Positions 1 to 7,793 of a stretch of DNA of 64,000 bases are shown piece by piece; positions within the stretch are counted from its first letter, which is position 1, and the number at the start of each line of letters is the position of its first letter. The notes beneath the pieces are model-generated. The model did not search any database. It saw only the letters and a program-made list of their open reading frames with translations, and was not told the origin of the DNA. The stretch spans positions 1 through 64,000 of the forward strand of contig NZ_JAPIVP010000017.1 in the NCBI RefSeq assembly GCF_026239555.1, given 5' to 3'. Origin of the DNA: Pedobacter sp. PF22-3. GTDB lineage: Bacteria > Bacteroidota > Bacteroidia > Sphingobacteriales > Sphingobacteriaceae. Made by a program: the position numbers and the translations under genes.

Positions 1-26
1 GTCCGCTCGAAATGAAGAACCTATGG

Positions 27-1073
27 TTACCACCTAATCAACGCACTGGCCCAGGTAAATCCAGATCCAAATGCTGCAAGGCAAACCAGATCGCCATCTT
101 TGATTTTACCCGCCTCCCAGGCTTCGCATAAGGCAATAGGCACAGAAGCAGCTGTGGTATTGCCATATTTTTGAATATTGTTAAACACCTTATCGTCGTT
201 TAAGCCTAACAATTGCTGTACATACTGGCTGATACGCAGGTTGGCCTGGTGCGGCACCAATAGATCAATATCTTTTTCTGTTAGTTTATTTGCTGCTAAA
301 GCCTCTTTAATTACCTCGGGAAATTTCACTACCGCTTTTTTGAAAACAGCAGGGCCATCCATATATGGCAGAGCCGAGCCACTATCTAAAATTTCTTGGG
401 TCATAAACAATCCACCCAGTTCCTGTTCTGGATAGGCAGGTTTATCTTTCAACCATTTATTGGCATGCGACCCCGGATAATACATAGCCAGAATTTCGGC
501 ATCCGCACCGTCACTATGTAAATGTGTACTTAAAATTCCTTTTCCGGCTTCATCCGTAGGCTGCAATACAACAGCACCGGCACCATCCCCAAAAATTACT
601 GATACATTACGGCTACGAGTTTCAAAATCCATGGCAAACGAATGTTTCTCGCTTCCTACCACCAGTACATTTTTATACATGCCGGTTTTCACAAACTGAT
701 CGGCCACCGAAAGGGCATAAACAAAGCCCGAACATTGGTTGCGGATATCTAAAGCTCCAATTTCGCCCATGCCCATTTCCCGCTGTAATAATACGCCACA
801 TCCCGGGAAATAATAATCAGGACTAAGTGTAGCAAAGACAATAAAATCCACATCTTTAGCCGTAATCCCAGCTCTTTCGATTGCAATTTTAGCCGCTTCG
901 ATACCCATGGTAGTAGTAGTTTCCTCATTACGATCGGCAAAACGGCGTTCTTTAATGCCCGTACGTTCCTGGATCCAAGCATCGTTAGTATCCATAAAAC
1001 GGCTCAAATCATCATTTGTATAAACATTTTTAGGAACGTAATAGCCTATTCCTGCAATTTTAGACTGGTGCAT
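27..1073 (-). CDS. 3-oxoacyl-ACP synthase III family protein (KAS III-like)
   Basis: A 348-residue thiolase-fold condensing enzyme. The KAS III catalytic triad is visible: Cys114 in RNQCSGF, His275 in VPHQANLR and Asn305 in YGNTTAAS, with the FGDGAGAVVL glycine segment near 161-170. KAS III enzymes condense an acyl-CoA primer with malonyl-ACP in the cytosol. A second, more typical FabH lies at 7794-8792 in the lipid operon, so this stand-alone copy is a paralogue. It carries about 20 extra residues around 195-225 (YYPGSHANKW to YPEQELGG) that the operon copy lacks. This suggests a different primer or a special product, but the substrate cannot be read from sequence. The gene is monocistronic; the plus-strand clpS diverges from it. 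Confidence 0.9.
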   Translation of the reverse strand: MHQSKIAGIGYYVPKNVYTNDDLSRFMDTNDAWIQERTGIKERRFADRNEETTTTMGIEAAKIAIERAGITAKDVDFIVFATLSPDYYFPGCGVLLQREMGMGEIGALDIRNQCSGFVYALSVADQFVKTGMYKNVLVVGSEKHSFAMDFETRSRNVSVIFGDGAGAVVLQPTDEAGKGILSTHLHSDGADAEILAMYYPGSHANKWLKDKPAYPEQELGGLFMTQEILDSGSALPYMDGPAVFKKAVVKFPEVIKEALAANKLTEKDIDLLVPHQANLRISQYVQQLLGLNDDKVFNNIQKYGNTTAASVPIALCEAWEAGKIKDGDLVCLAAFGSGFTWASALIRW

Positions 1074-1231
1074 ACTCGTATATTATTTGGTTAACAAATG
1101 TATTAAAAGAGATGTAAGATGTATGAGGTAAGATCGAAAATGTAATGCAAAGGCCAAAAAGTCTACGTCTATAGTCAAAAATAATCACAACCATCTTCCA
1201 TTTAACATATTACATCTTCCATAAAAATAGT

Positions 1232-1239
1232 TATTTTTG
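1232..1239 (+). promoter_or_regulatory. -7 promoter element of clpS
   Basis: TATTTTTG matches the Bacteroidota TAnnTTTG element and ends only 4 nt before the clpS ATG at 1244. If used, transcription would start at or next to the start codon, giving an almost leaderless mRNA. No good TTG -33 element was seen at the expected distance. Confidence 0.45.
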
Positions 1240-1243
1240 TACC

Positions 1244-1525
1244 ATGTCTACAGAAACCAAAGAAGAGACCTTTACGCTCGAAGAAATTTTAACTTCCTTA
1301 AAAACCGTACATCGCCTTATTTTGTGGAATGATGATATCAATACTTTCGATCATGTGATCTACTGTATGATGAAATACCTGGATTATAACGAATCGCAGG
1401 CTGAAAAAATTGCATGGAAAGTGCATAATGAAGGGAAATGTCCGGTCTTGGAGGGATCATTTACCGAAATGGAAGTATACCGTAAAATTTTACAGCAAGA
1501 AGGTTTGACTGTTTCGGTTGATTAA
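1244..1525 (+). CDS. clpS: ATP-dependent Clp protease adaptor ClpS
   Basis: A 93-residue protein of normal ClpS length. After a charged N-terminal tail it shows the ClpS core: LILWNDDINTFDHVI (about 25-39), where the N-D-D and following residues form the N-degron pocket, then the KIAWKVHNEGKCPVLEG helix-turn with the conserved His61. ClpS docks on the N-domain of ClpA/ClpC and delivers substrates with destabilising N-terminal residues. It is encoded alone, with no clp ATPase gene beside it. The downstream spacer holds palindromic repeats rather than a clear terminator. Confidence 0.93.
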   Translation: MSTETKEETFTLEEILTSLKTVHRLILWNDDINTFDHVIYCMMKYLDYNESQAEKIAWKVHNEGKCPVLEGSFTEMEVYRKILQQEGLTVSVD

Positions 1526-1549
1526 ACATAGCGATATTCTCTCGCGAAT

Positions 1550-1571
1550 CGTCATGCTGAACTTGGTTTAT
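1550..1571. repeat. Half copy of class B palindromic repeat
   Basis: CGTCATGCTGAACTTGGTTT matches the left end of the class B elements at 18767, 33638 and 41609, but no right arm follows. It sits directly before a complete class A element. Confidence 0.5.
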
Positions 1572-1610
1572 TAGAAAATAATAAAATTGCGATAATAAGC
1601 TACCAAAGAT

Positions 1611-1713
1611 CGTCATTGCGAGAAGGCTTTTTCAGCCGACGAAGCAATCTTAATGCGATAGCTATAAAATCCCTAGTTGTAAGATTGCTTCGTCGTTCCT
1701 CCTCGCAATGACG
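1611..1713. repeat. Class A palindromic repeat, copy 1
   Basis: A 103-bp imperfect palindrome. The ends CGTCATTGCGAG and CTCGCAATGACG are exact reverse complements, and the inner arms CGACGAAGCAATCTT and AAGATTGCTTCGTCG also pair. It lies between the convergent 3' ends of clpS and the thioredoxin-like gene. A close relative is at 26309-26405 and a partial copy at 37336-37411. Confidence 0.85.
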
Positions 1714-1734
1714 ACATTTCTATTAAATAAAATA

Positions 1735-2334
1735 TCAACTCGCCAATCCTTTCAAAAGCGCAGTTAATCCCGCCTGTGTAGTTTGAGTTTTATCTTTGGC
1801 ATACCAGCCATGAAGTTTTTCTGCTAAAATCGGCATTTCGGTAGTTTCCGTCCTCCATTCTTTTAAAAGTTCCTGTAAAACTTGTGGCCTTGGACCCCAG
1901 GTGGCTAAAACTTCGTCTGCTGATTCATTCAATACAATTAAAACCGGGATTGCTCTTCCTCCATTGGTTAAATGCGCATCAATTAAGGGCAGATTTTTAT
2001 CTCTAAGCACAAATTTTAGATCAATTTTACCTAATGATGCCGTCGCGATTTTGTTAAACACCGGAACAATCTGAGCAGCATCGCCACACCAGCCTTCGGT
2101 AATCACCAGAAACTTATAATTTTCTTTAAGCTGTTCAATAGTTGATATCAAGTCATCATTTAAGCTAATCGTTTTATCTACGCGGTTCATGCGCTGCACA
2201 TTCATTTTGGTGTAGTGCAAATCATAAGTTACATCACCAGTAGCCTTTCCCTCTAACAGAAGTTGATCAATCAATGCACGATAGGTTTGATAATCCATTC
2301 CTTGTTCGCTGAAAATTTCGCTATAATTAACCAT
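1735..2334 (-). CDS. Thioredoxin-family protein with a single active-site Cys
   Basis: A 199-residue thioredoxin-fold protein without an obvious signal peptide. The active-site region reads VITEGWCGDAAQIVPVF: the Trp-Cys of thioredoxin is kept, but the second Cys of CXXC is replaced (C-G-D-A). A cis-Pro is likely in AIPVLIVL. Standard dithiol oxidoreductase chemistry is therefore doubtful; a monothiol, reductase or scaffold role is more likely. The family is recognisable in Bacteroidota but its function is unknown to me. Its 3' end faces clpS across a class A palindrome. Confidence 0.8.
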   Translation of the reverse strand: MVNYSEIFSEQGMDYQTYRALIDQLLLEGKATGDVTYDLHYTKMNVQRMNRVDKTISLNDDLISTIEQLKENYKFLVITEGWCGDAAQIVPVFNKIATASLGKIDLKFVLRDKNLPLIDAHLTNGGRAIPVLIVLNESADEVLATWGPRPQVLQELLKEWRTETTEMPILAEKLHGWYAKDKTQTTQAGLTALLKGLAS

Positions 2335-2617
2335 GATGTTTAAAATTATTCAGCAAAGAAAGGGAGAAATTAGATTAAAACAATCATGATTTTGCAAGAA
2401 AAAGCGGGCTTATACCAGATGATACTTTAGTTTAAGCAGTATCAGGAATTACATAAACCCGATTGAAATGGAAAGCCCGTAAGCGAGGTACGAGTGCGGA
2501 CTTGGAATGAAAAGCGGGACTGCTGCAACCGAAGACAACAGAAACTTGCTTTCCATATCTCTAAAATTTGTGCTTCAAAAGGATCCTGAAATAAAATTCA
2601 GGATGACGATTGTATCA
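2335..2617. other. Intergenic region with a structured RNA-like element and a class B fragment
   Basis: A 283-bp gap with no credible ORF. CGGGCTT (2405-2411) pairs with AAGCCCG (2473-2479) around an inner hairpin TGATACT (2420-2426)/AGTATCA (2438-2444). GGAAAGC (2470-2476) could alternatively close with GCTTTCC (2548-2554). A GGACTGC...CTTGCTTTC block near 2515-2553 resembles one in the prfC upstream region (about 24492-24537). At 2583-2604 ATCCTGAA/TTCAGGAT forms a small hairpin ending GATGACG, a class B relative. It may be a small RNA or a decayed repeat. Confidence 0.35.
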
Positions 2618-3403
2618 CTATACTCCCATCAGTTTACTCACATGCTGTGTTAAAGCTACAAAATCGGCAACGGTTAACTGCTCGGCGCGCTTTTCAAAAT
2701 AAATATGGTCATCCATTTTATCCTTTGGCATCACTGCAGAAACCGCATTACGCAAGGTTTTTCTTCGCTGGTTAAAACCTGCCTTAACCACCCGCCAGAA
2801 TAATTTTTCATCGCAGTCTAGAGTCTCCACCTCATTTCTGGTTAAACGGATTACAGCTGAGTGCACTTTTGGCGGCGGATTAAATGTACCTGGCTTAACA
2901 GTAAAAAGGTACTCAATTTTATAATAAGCCTGAAGAAACACACTTAAAATACCATACTCTTTGTTTCCCGCGGGTGCTGCGCAACGCTGTGCTACCTCTT
3001 TTTGGAACATCCCCACCATTTCTACTACTTTATGGCGGTTATCTAGAATCTTAAATAAGATCTGCGACGAAATATTATACGGGAAGTTACCAATAATGGC
3101 AAATTGTCCGGGAAAAATAGCGTCAAAATCGAGTTTTAAAAAATCGCCATTAATCAATCGATCGCCAAGCTGCGGGTATTTTTCGTTCAAAAAATGGAAA
3201 GATTCCGTATCAATATCAATCAGATAAGTCGTTAAATCTTTACGTTGCAGCAAAAAATCAGATAAGATTCCCATCCCCGGCCCAACTTCTAAAACCTGAT
3301 GATACTTATCGGTGTTCACTAAAGCCTCAACAATACGGTTAGCAATGCCTTTATCAGTTAAAAAATGTTGCCCTAAATGTTTTTTTGCTTTTACTAAACT
3401 CAT
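2618..3403 (-). CDS. rsmA: 16S rRNA (adenine1518/1519-N6)-dimethyltransferase RsmA/KsgA
   Basis: A 261-residue SAM-dependent methyltransferase that dimethylates two adjacent adenines in the helix 45 loop of 16S rRNA late in 30S assembly. The order of motifs is typical: KKHLGQHFLTD (7-17), the SAM-binding VLEVGPGMGILSDFL (about 38-52), the acidic IDIDTE, and the catalytic motif IV IGNFPYNISSQILFK (about 103-117), followed by the C-terminal helical domain. Length matches the family. It diverges from pdxA; rsmA and pdxA adjacency is also common in other bacteria. Confidence 0.96.
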   Translation of the reverse strand: MSLVKAKKHLGQHFLTDKGIANRIVEALVNTDKYHQVLEVGPGMGILSDFLLQRKDLTTYLIDIDTESFHFLNEKYPQLGDRLINGDFLKLDFDAIFPGQFAIIGNFPYNISSQILFKILDNRHKVVEMVGMFQKEVAQRCAAPAGNKEYGILSVFLQAYYKIEYLFTVKPGTFNPPPKVHSAVIRLTRNEVETLDCDEKLFWRVVKAGFNQRRKTLRNAVSAVMPKDKMDDHIYFEKRAEQLTVADFVALTQHVSKLMGV

Positions 3404-3595
3404 CTTTACGCTTTATTTTGCCACGAAGGCACAGAACCACAGAAAAATTTTGCAACAAATGGAAAAACTCTTTCCCCTCTCCGTGCAAACAGTGTTTCTG
3501 TGATTACGCTATTTTGTACAAAATAACTAATTTTTATCCGGTAAGCACCTCTTTAATCGAAAATCAGTAATTTGCGCTAAAATTTTCCAGTAATT
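3404..3595. other. rsmA-pdxA divergent intergenic region
   Basis: 192 bp without a gene. Near 3417-3460 it holds CCACGAAGGCACAGAACCAC, which resembles one arm of the CACAG/CTGTG class D repeats at 21.3, 37.3 and 40.5 kb. AT-rich promoter sequence follows, but no convincing -33/-7 pair was found by eye. Confidence 0.4.
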
Positions 3596-4675
3596 ATGAG
3601 CAATAAACTTAAAATTGGCATCAGTATAGGCGACGTAAACGGCATAGGTTTAGAGGTAATCATTAAAACATTATCCAATCCTGCGATTTTAAATTATTGT
3701 ACTCCGATTGTATATGGGCATACCAAAGTTTCATCTTTTCATAGAAAAGCGAATAACCTGGGCGATTTTAGTTTTAACGTAGTTAACCATGCCAGCCAGG
3801 CCATGCCAAAAAAGGCCAACATGATCAATTGCTGGGAAGAAGATGTAAAAATTGAATTGGGCCAGGTTACGGCAACAGGTGGCAAATATGCGCTTCTATC
3901 ATTAGAACGTGCAACAGCCGACCTGGTAAACGGCGATATCGATGCTTTGGTTACCGCACCAATTAATAAACATAATATCCAATCCGAAACTTTTGCTTTT
4001 CCGGGCCATACCGAATATCTGCAAGAAAAGAGTGGCAGCAAAGATGTGCTGATGTTTCTGATCAGCGAAAATTTACGTGTTGGCGTGGTAACCGTTCACA
4101 TTCCGGTGAAAGATGTTCCGGCTGCCATTACGAAAGATAAAATTGTAAACAAGTTAAAACTGATCAACGAAAGTTTAAAAAAAGACTTCTGGATCGAAAA
4201 ACCAAAAATTGCTGTTTTGGGCTTAAACCCGCACGCAAGCGATAACGGTTTATTGGGCGCCGAGGAGGCTGAAATGATTACACCAGCAATTCAGGAAGCC
4301 TACGATAAAGGTATTGTTTGCTTTGGTCCATATCCTGCTGATGGCTTTTTTGGTAACGGCAGCTACAAACAGTTTGATGCCGTTTTGGCCATGTACCACG
4401 ATCAGGGTTTAATTCCTTTTAAAACATTGGCTTTCCATAATGGTGTAAACTATACCGCTGGCTTAAACTTTGTTCGTACCTCTCCAGATCATGGAACTGG
4501 TTACGATATTGCAGGAAAAAATTTAGCAGATTCGACTTCATTTACTGAAGCTTTGTTTTCGGCCATCCACATTGTTAAAAACCGTCGTGAGCAGGAAGAA
4601 ATGTTGAGCAATCAATTACGCACAGGTGGAAAAGTGGTTGAAACGCAGTTTGATATTAAAGATGATGCTTCTTAA
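3596..4675 (+). CDS. pdxA: 4-hydroxythreonine-4-phosphate dehydrogenase PdxA
   Basis: A 359-residue NAD-dependent dehydrogenase of the DXP-dependent pyridoxal-5'-phosphate pathway. It oxidises and decarboxylates 4-phosphohydroxy-threonine for PdxJ. Seen in sequence: N-terminal ISIGDVNGIGLEV, the metal-site segment FPGHTEYLQ, AMYHDQGLIPFK with its metal-binding His, and the C-terminal TSPDHGTGYDIAG. The fold carries the substrate between these histidines at a dimer interface. The length is slightly above the usual 330 residues. It appears to be a single-gene unit. Confidence 0.95.
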   Translation: MSNKLKIGISIGDVNGIGLEVIIKTLSNPAILNYCTPIVYGHTKVSSFHRKANNLGDFSFNVVNHASQAMPKKANMINCWEEDVKIELGQVTATGGKYALLSLERATADLVNGDIDALVTAPINKHNIQSETFAFPGHTEYLQEKSGSKDVLMFLISENLRVGVVTVHIPVKDVPAAITKDKIVNKLKLINESLKKDFWIEKPKIAVLGLNPHASDNGLLGAEEAEMITPAIQEAYDKGIVCFGPYPADGFFGNGSYKQFDAVLAMYHDQGLIPFKTLAFHNGVNYTAGLNFVRTSPDHGTGYDIAGKNLADSTSFTEALFSAIHIVKNRREQEEMLSNQLRTGGKVVETQFDIKDDAS

Positions 4676-4938
4676 GGTAAAAGGCTGAAGGTATAAAGGT
4701 TGAAGGTTTGCAAAATAGCAAAAGCCAAGTGCCGGAAGTCCGCAAGTCAGCGGTCCGAGGACACCATGCCCAAAAACCAAATCCTAACAAAATTGTCCTT
4801 TCGCCGTAGCGGAGAAATCTGTGATAAGACTAAAGTTGAGCGTCGGAAGTTCGAAAGTCAGTTGTCCGATAGGATGTTCGAAGATCAAAACTAAAGTGAA
4901 ATCTTCATCACTATAATTTCAAGTAATATTAAAAATAA
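4676..4938. other. Intergenic low-complexity repeat region
   Basis: 263 bp between pdxA and the sulfurtransferase. It opens with AAGG/GAAGGT micro-repeats (4680-4710), then has several degenerate AGTCCG/GTCGGAAGT copies (about 4733-4885), such as GGAAGTCCGCAAGTCAGCGG and GTCGGAAGTTCGAAAGTCAG. Similar AGTCCG-type stretches occur near 8800, 26285 and 33255. A 64-codon ORF here is repeat-derived and not credible. Confidence 0.5.
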
Positions 4939-5778
4939 ATGACCACTCTATCACCCATCATAAAACCCGAAGAATTAACCTGGTTAAACCAGGATGATGA
5001 AATTGTAATTATCGACGCCAGCGCTGGATCAAAAGCCAGGTATGATGAACAACATTTGGCTGGGGCAATTTTTGCCGATGTAAATGAAGATTTAGCCAAC
5101 ATCCGCGATTTTGCTATTGGCGGACGTCATCCTTTACCAACTCCTGAACAGTTTTCTGCCGTATTGCAAAAACTCGGGATTACTGAACACAGCCATGTTA
5201 TTGTTTACGATGATAAAAATGGTGGTAACGCAGCAGCAAGGTTATGGTGGATGTTAAAGGCTATTGGTCATAAGAAAGTGCAGGTCATTGATGGAGGCTT
5301 TCAGGCTGCTGTTAAAGCAGGTTTCCCAACTACAGATAAAATAGAAATTCCAAAATCTGTTTCGCCTTACACCGTAAAAACATGGGATTTACCGCTGTCT
5401 GACATCAACGAAGTTGAAAAAGTAGCCAAAACAGACGATTATATTGTAATTGATGTACGCGATGCAAATCGTTTTGCCGGCCTCACCGAGCCTATCGATT
5501 TAATTGCAGGCCATATTCCGGGTGCAGCCAACATTCCTTTTACTGAAAATTTAGATGCATCAGGCGCTTTCCTTGCCCCTGAAATATTAAAAGAAAAATA
5601 CGAAGAAGCCCTGGCACATGTAAAGCCCGAAAATGTGATTGTACATTGTGGCTCAGGCATTACCGCCTGCCATACCCTTTTGGCTATGGATTATGCAGGT
5701 TTACCTATCCCCAAACTTTATGTAGGCTCTTGGAGCGAATGGAGCAGAAATAACAAGGAAATGGTTTTGGCTGACTAG
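4939..5778 (+). CDS. Sulfurtransferase, tandem rhodanese (thiosulfate or 3-mercaptopyruvate type)
   Basis: A 279-residue protein with two rhodanese domains. The inactive N-terminal copy spans about 1-140 and the active C-terminal copy about 150-279. The persulfide-forming Cys237 lies in the loop HCGSGITAC. CGSG[VI]TA loops are typical of the 3-mercaptopyruvate/SseA-like branch, whereas classical thiosulfate enzymes tend to use CRKGVT-type loops, so mercaptopyruvate is the better guess. It has no signal peptide and is probably cytosolic. A hairpin at 5793-5823 ends the unit. Confidence 0.9.
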   Translation: MTTLSPIIKPEELTWLNQDDEIVIIDASAGSKARYDEQHLAGAIFADVNEDLANIRDFAIGGRHPLPTPEQFSAVLQKLGITEHSHVIVYDDKNGGNAAARLWWMLKAIGHKKVQVIDGGFQAAVKAGFPTTDKIEIPKSVSPYTVKTWDLPLSDINEVEKVAKTDDYIVIDVRDANRFAGLTEPIDLIAGHIPGAANIPFTENLDASGAFLAPEILKEKYEEALAHVKPENVIVHCGSGITACHTLLAMDYAGLPIPKLYVGSWSEWSRNNKEMVLAD

Positions 5779-5792
5779 CTTTCTTACAGACT

Positions 5793-5830
5793 GACCTTAA
5801 AGGTTTTGAAAACCTGTAAGGTCTTTCAAT
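5793..5830 (+). terminator. Terminator-like hairpin after the sulfurtransferase gene
   Basis: GACCTT (5793-5798) pairs with AAGGTC (5818-5823) and inside it AGGTTTT (5801-5807) pairs with AAAACCT (5809-5815), followed by TTTC. A partial second copy (AACCCGTAAGGTCTTTC) lies at about 5871-5887, so this is also a dispersed repeat motif. Confidence 0.6.
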
Positions 5831-5837
5831 TGACTTT

Positions 5838-5868
5838 TTGTTGGTCGAGTACAAATCCTGACCAACAA
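5838..5868. repeat. Class E palindrome, short copy
   Basis: TTGTTGGTC (5838-5846) is the exact reverse complement of GACCAACAA (5860-5868), around GAGTACAAATCCT. The same TGTTGG...CCAACA ends with an ACAAATCC interior occur in the longer element at 60669-60762. Confidence 0.55.
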
Positions 5869-5970
5869 GAAACCCGTAAGGTCTTTCAGTATTTCAATTA
5901 ACATTCTGAAAACCTGTCCGATTAACAGCAACAATTTTAAAAAAAGATTTTTAATCTAATTATTTATCCC

Positions 5971-5978
5971 TACATTTG
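5971..5978 (+). promoter_or_regulatory. -7 promoter element of the yceD-rpmF-plsX-fabH cluster
   Basis: TACATTTG is a perfect TAnnTTTG match 22 nt before the yceD start, leaving a short AT-rich leader. The -33 region (around 5949) has only TTTTTAA. It probably drives the lipid operon. Confidence 0.55.
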
Positions 5979-6000
5979 CAGGCTAAAATTTTACAGTACT

Positions 6001-6531
6001 TTGAACCCACTAAAACAATTTTCATTACCGTTTACCGGCTTAAAATTGGGAACTCATCAGTTTGATTATGAGCTTGATGATCGCTTTTTTAACGCATTTG
6101 AGTATTCGTTAATTAAAAGTGGAAATTTAAAAGTAGACCTGGAACTTGATAAACAAGAGACCATGTTGCTACTAAAATTCAAAGTTATCGGTACAGTTAA
6201 TTTAGATTGCGATAAATGTTTATCTGAGTTTCCGTTGCCGATAAATCTGTATGAAAGGCAGATTGTAAAGTTTGCTGAAGATGAACTGGAGAGTGATGAT
6301 GAAGAAATTATTTCGTTGAGCCGTAAAGAAACCGAGATTGATATATCCGGTCCTTTATACGAAATGATTAACGTTGCAGTACCTTATATCAAAAACTGCG
6401 AACAGGCAGGTAAAGATTGTGATCAGGAGATGATTGACCGTTTAAATCAATTATCGATCGAAAACCAGGCTGAAGAAAATGAACAAACAAGCGACCCACG
6501 TTGGGAAGCCCTTAATAAGTTAAAAAAATAA
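6001..6531 (+). CDS. YceD/DUF177 family protein
   Basis: A 176-residue protein of the DUF177 family, which is almost always encoded directly before rpmF. Its precise role is unsettled; a link to 23S rRNA or large-subunit assembly has been proposed for the family. Seen: LDCDKCLSEFPLP near 69-81, a second Cys pair in KNCEQAGKDCDQE near 137-149, and the conserved C-terminal tail DPRWEALNKLKK. The start used is TTG at 6001, giving MNPLKQFSLPF; no upstream ATG fits between the -7 element and this point. rpmF follows after 15 nt. Confidence 0.85.
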   Translation: MNPLKQFSLPFTGLKLGTHQFDYELDDRFFNAFEYSLIKSGNLKVDLELDKQETMLLLKFKVIGTVNLDCDKCLSEFPLPINLYERQIVKFAEDELESDDEEIISLSRKETEIDISGPLYEMINVAVPYIKNCEQAGKDCDQEMIDRLNQLSIENQAEENEQTSDPRWEALNKLKK

Positions 6532-6546
6532 TTAGATTATACACCA

Positions 6547-6738
6547 ATGGCACATCCAAAACGGAAAATCTCGAAACAGAGAAAAAATAAAAGAAGAACA
6601 CACTATAAAGCTGTTACTCCTTCTTTAGCAACATGCTCGGCAACAGGTGCTATCCACGTACCTCACCGTGCTTACAACGTTGATGGTAACTTATACTACA
6701 ACGGCAAACTGGTTATCGAAAATACTCAGATAGGGTAA
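6547..6738 (+). CDS. rpmF: 50S ribosomal protein L32
   Basis: A 63-residue basic ribosomal protein. It begins MAHPKRKISKQRKNKRRTHY, the classic L32 N-terminus, and has HRAYNVDGNLYYNGK near the end. Only one Cys (in LATCSATGAIH) is present instead of the four zinc-ribbon cysteines of some L32 proteins, so this is a zinc-free type. It is coupled to yceD upstream (15 nt) and to the lipid genes downstream through a structured 99-nt spacer. The yceD-rpmF-plsX-fabH order is widely conserved. Confidence 0.95.
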   Translation: MAHPKRKISKQRKNKRRTHYKAVTPSLATCSATGAIHVPHRAYNVDGNLYYNGKLVIENTQIG

Positions 6739-6753
6739 TTTTCTTAAAAAATT

Positions 6754-6826
6754 GTTTGTGTTTTCAGCGGCTTTAGTCATACCTTAGTCAACTGAAAATT
6801 CAGGATTACACCTGACTAACACAAAC
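6754..6826 (+). promoter_or_regulatory. Structured leader between rpmF and plsX (three-way junction with alternative pairing)
   Basis: Outer stem GTTTGTGTT (6754-6762)/AACACAAAC (6818-6826) encloses TTTTCAG (6761-6767)/CTGAAAA (6792-6798) and TCAGG (6800-6804)/CCTGA (6811-6815). TTAGTCA occurs twice (6773-6779, 6784-6790), and both copies are complementary to TGACTAA (6813-6819), which overlaps the outer and third stems. The two folds are mutually exclusive, as in attenuators. It ends 11 nt before the plsX ATG. The pairing is directly visible; a regulatory role is inferred. Confidence 0.45.
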
Positions 6827-6837
6827 AGATTTTTTCT

Positions 6838-7776
6838 ATGAAAATAGGCCTCGACATAATGGGCGGAGACTATGCTCCCAAAGCAATTGTTTTGGGAGCA
6901 ATAGCTGCTCATCAATCGCTTAACGCTGGAGAGCATTTAGTTCTTATTGGCGATACCGAACAGATTAAACCCATTCTGGCAGAAGAGGGTTTCAATCCAG
7001 ATCATTTTGAATACGTTCATACTGATGAAGTTATTGGTATGGGCGAACATCCCACCAAAGCAATCGTTCAGAAACCAAACTCGAGCATAGCTATTGGTTT
7101 TAACCTCTTAAAAGAGGGTAAAATCGATTCTTTCGCAAGTGCTGGTAATTCTGGAGCCATGTTGGTTGGCGCAGTTTTTAGCGTCAAAACCATTCCGGGC
7201 ATTATCCGCCCCTGTTTATGTACAATTCTTCCGAAAATTAAAGGTGGCACAGGCCTATTGTTAGATGTAGGTGCAAATGCCGACTGTAAACCTGATATTT
7301 TATTACAATTTGGTGTTTTAGGCAGCTTATATGCAGAAAATCTTTTGCATATAAATGAGCCAAAAGTTGCCTTGATAAATATTGGCGAAGAAGATGAAAA
7401 AGGAAATATGCTAAGCATGGCTACTTTTCCGTTAATGAAAGAAACCAGCCTCTTCAACTTCGTTGGAAATGTGGAAGGTAGAGATTTATTTAACGATAAG
7501 GCCGATGTAATTGTGTGCGATGGTTTTACCGGAAATGTAATGCTAAAATTAGCAGAATCGTTTTATGTGCTTACCATCAAAAAGGGACTGAAAGATGAGT
7601 TTTTCGATCGTTTTAATTATGAACAATACGGTGGAAGCCCAGTTTTAGGTGTTAACGCTCCTGTTGTTATCGGACATGGAATTTCTAGTCCGCTGGCTGT
7701 TAAAAACATGGTTCTACAATCCAGGGAAATGATTACTACGGGATTGGTAGAAAAAATTAGAATGGCATTTAAATAA
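6838..7776 (+). CDS. plsX: Phosphate acyltransferase PlsX
   Basis: A 312-residue enzyme converting acyl-ACP plus phosphate to acyl-phosphate, the acyl donor for PlsY in phospholipid synthesis. Family signatures are the N-terminal KIGLDIMGGDYAPKA, the HTDEVIGMGEHPTKA segment (about 61-75), SAGNSGAMLVGAV and VGANADCKPD. It is a peripheral membrane enzyme in bacteria. It lies between rpmF and fabH, only 17 nt before fabH, and is preceded by a structured leader that could tune its expression separately from rpmF. Confidence 0.95.
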   Translation: MKIGLDIMGGDYAPKAIVLGAIAAHQSLNAGEHLVLIGDTEQIKPILAEEGFNPDHFEYVHTDEVIGMGEHPTKAIVQKPNSSIAIGFNLLKEGKIDSFASAGNSGAMLVGAVFSVKTIPGIIRPCLCTILPKIKGGTGLLLDVGANADCKPDILLQFGVLGSLYAENLLHINEPKVALINIGEEDEKGNMLSMATFPLMKETSLFNFVGNVEGRDLFNDKADVIVCDGFTGNVMLKLAESFYVLTIKKGLKDEFFDRFNYEQYGGSPVLGVNAPVVIGHGISSPLAVKNMVLQSREMITTGLVEKIRMAFK

Positions 7777-7793
7777 TTTATAAAATTCTTAAA

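Noticed and set aside
4700..4894. 64-codon plus-strand ORF
   Set aside because: Lies entirely in degenerate AGTCCG-type repeats with no domain or leader features.
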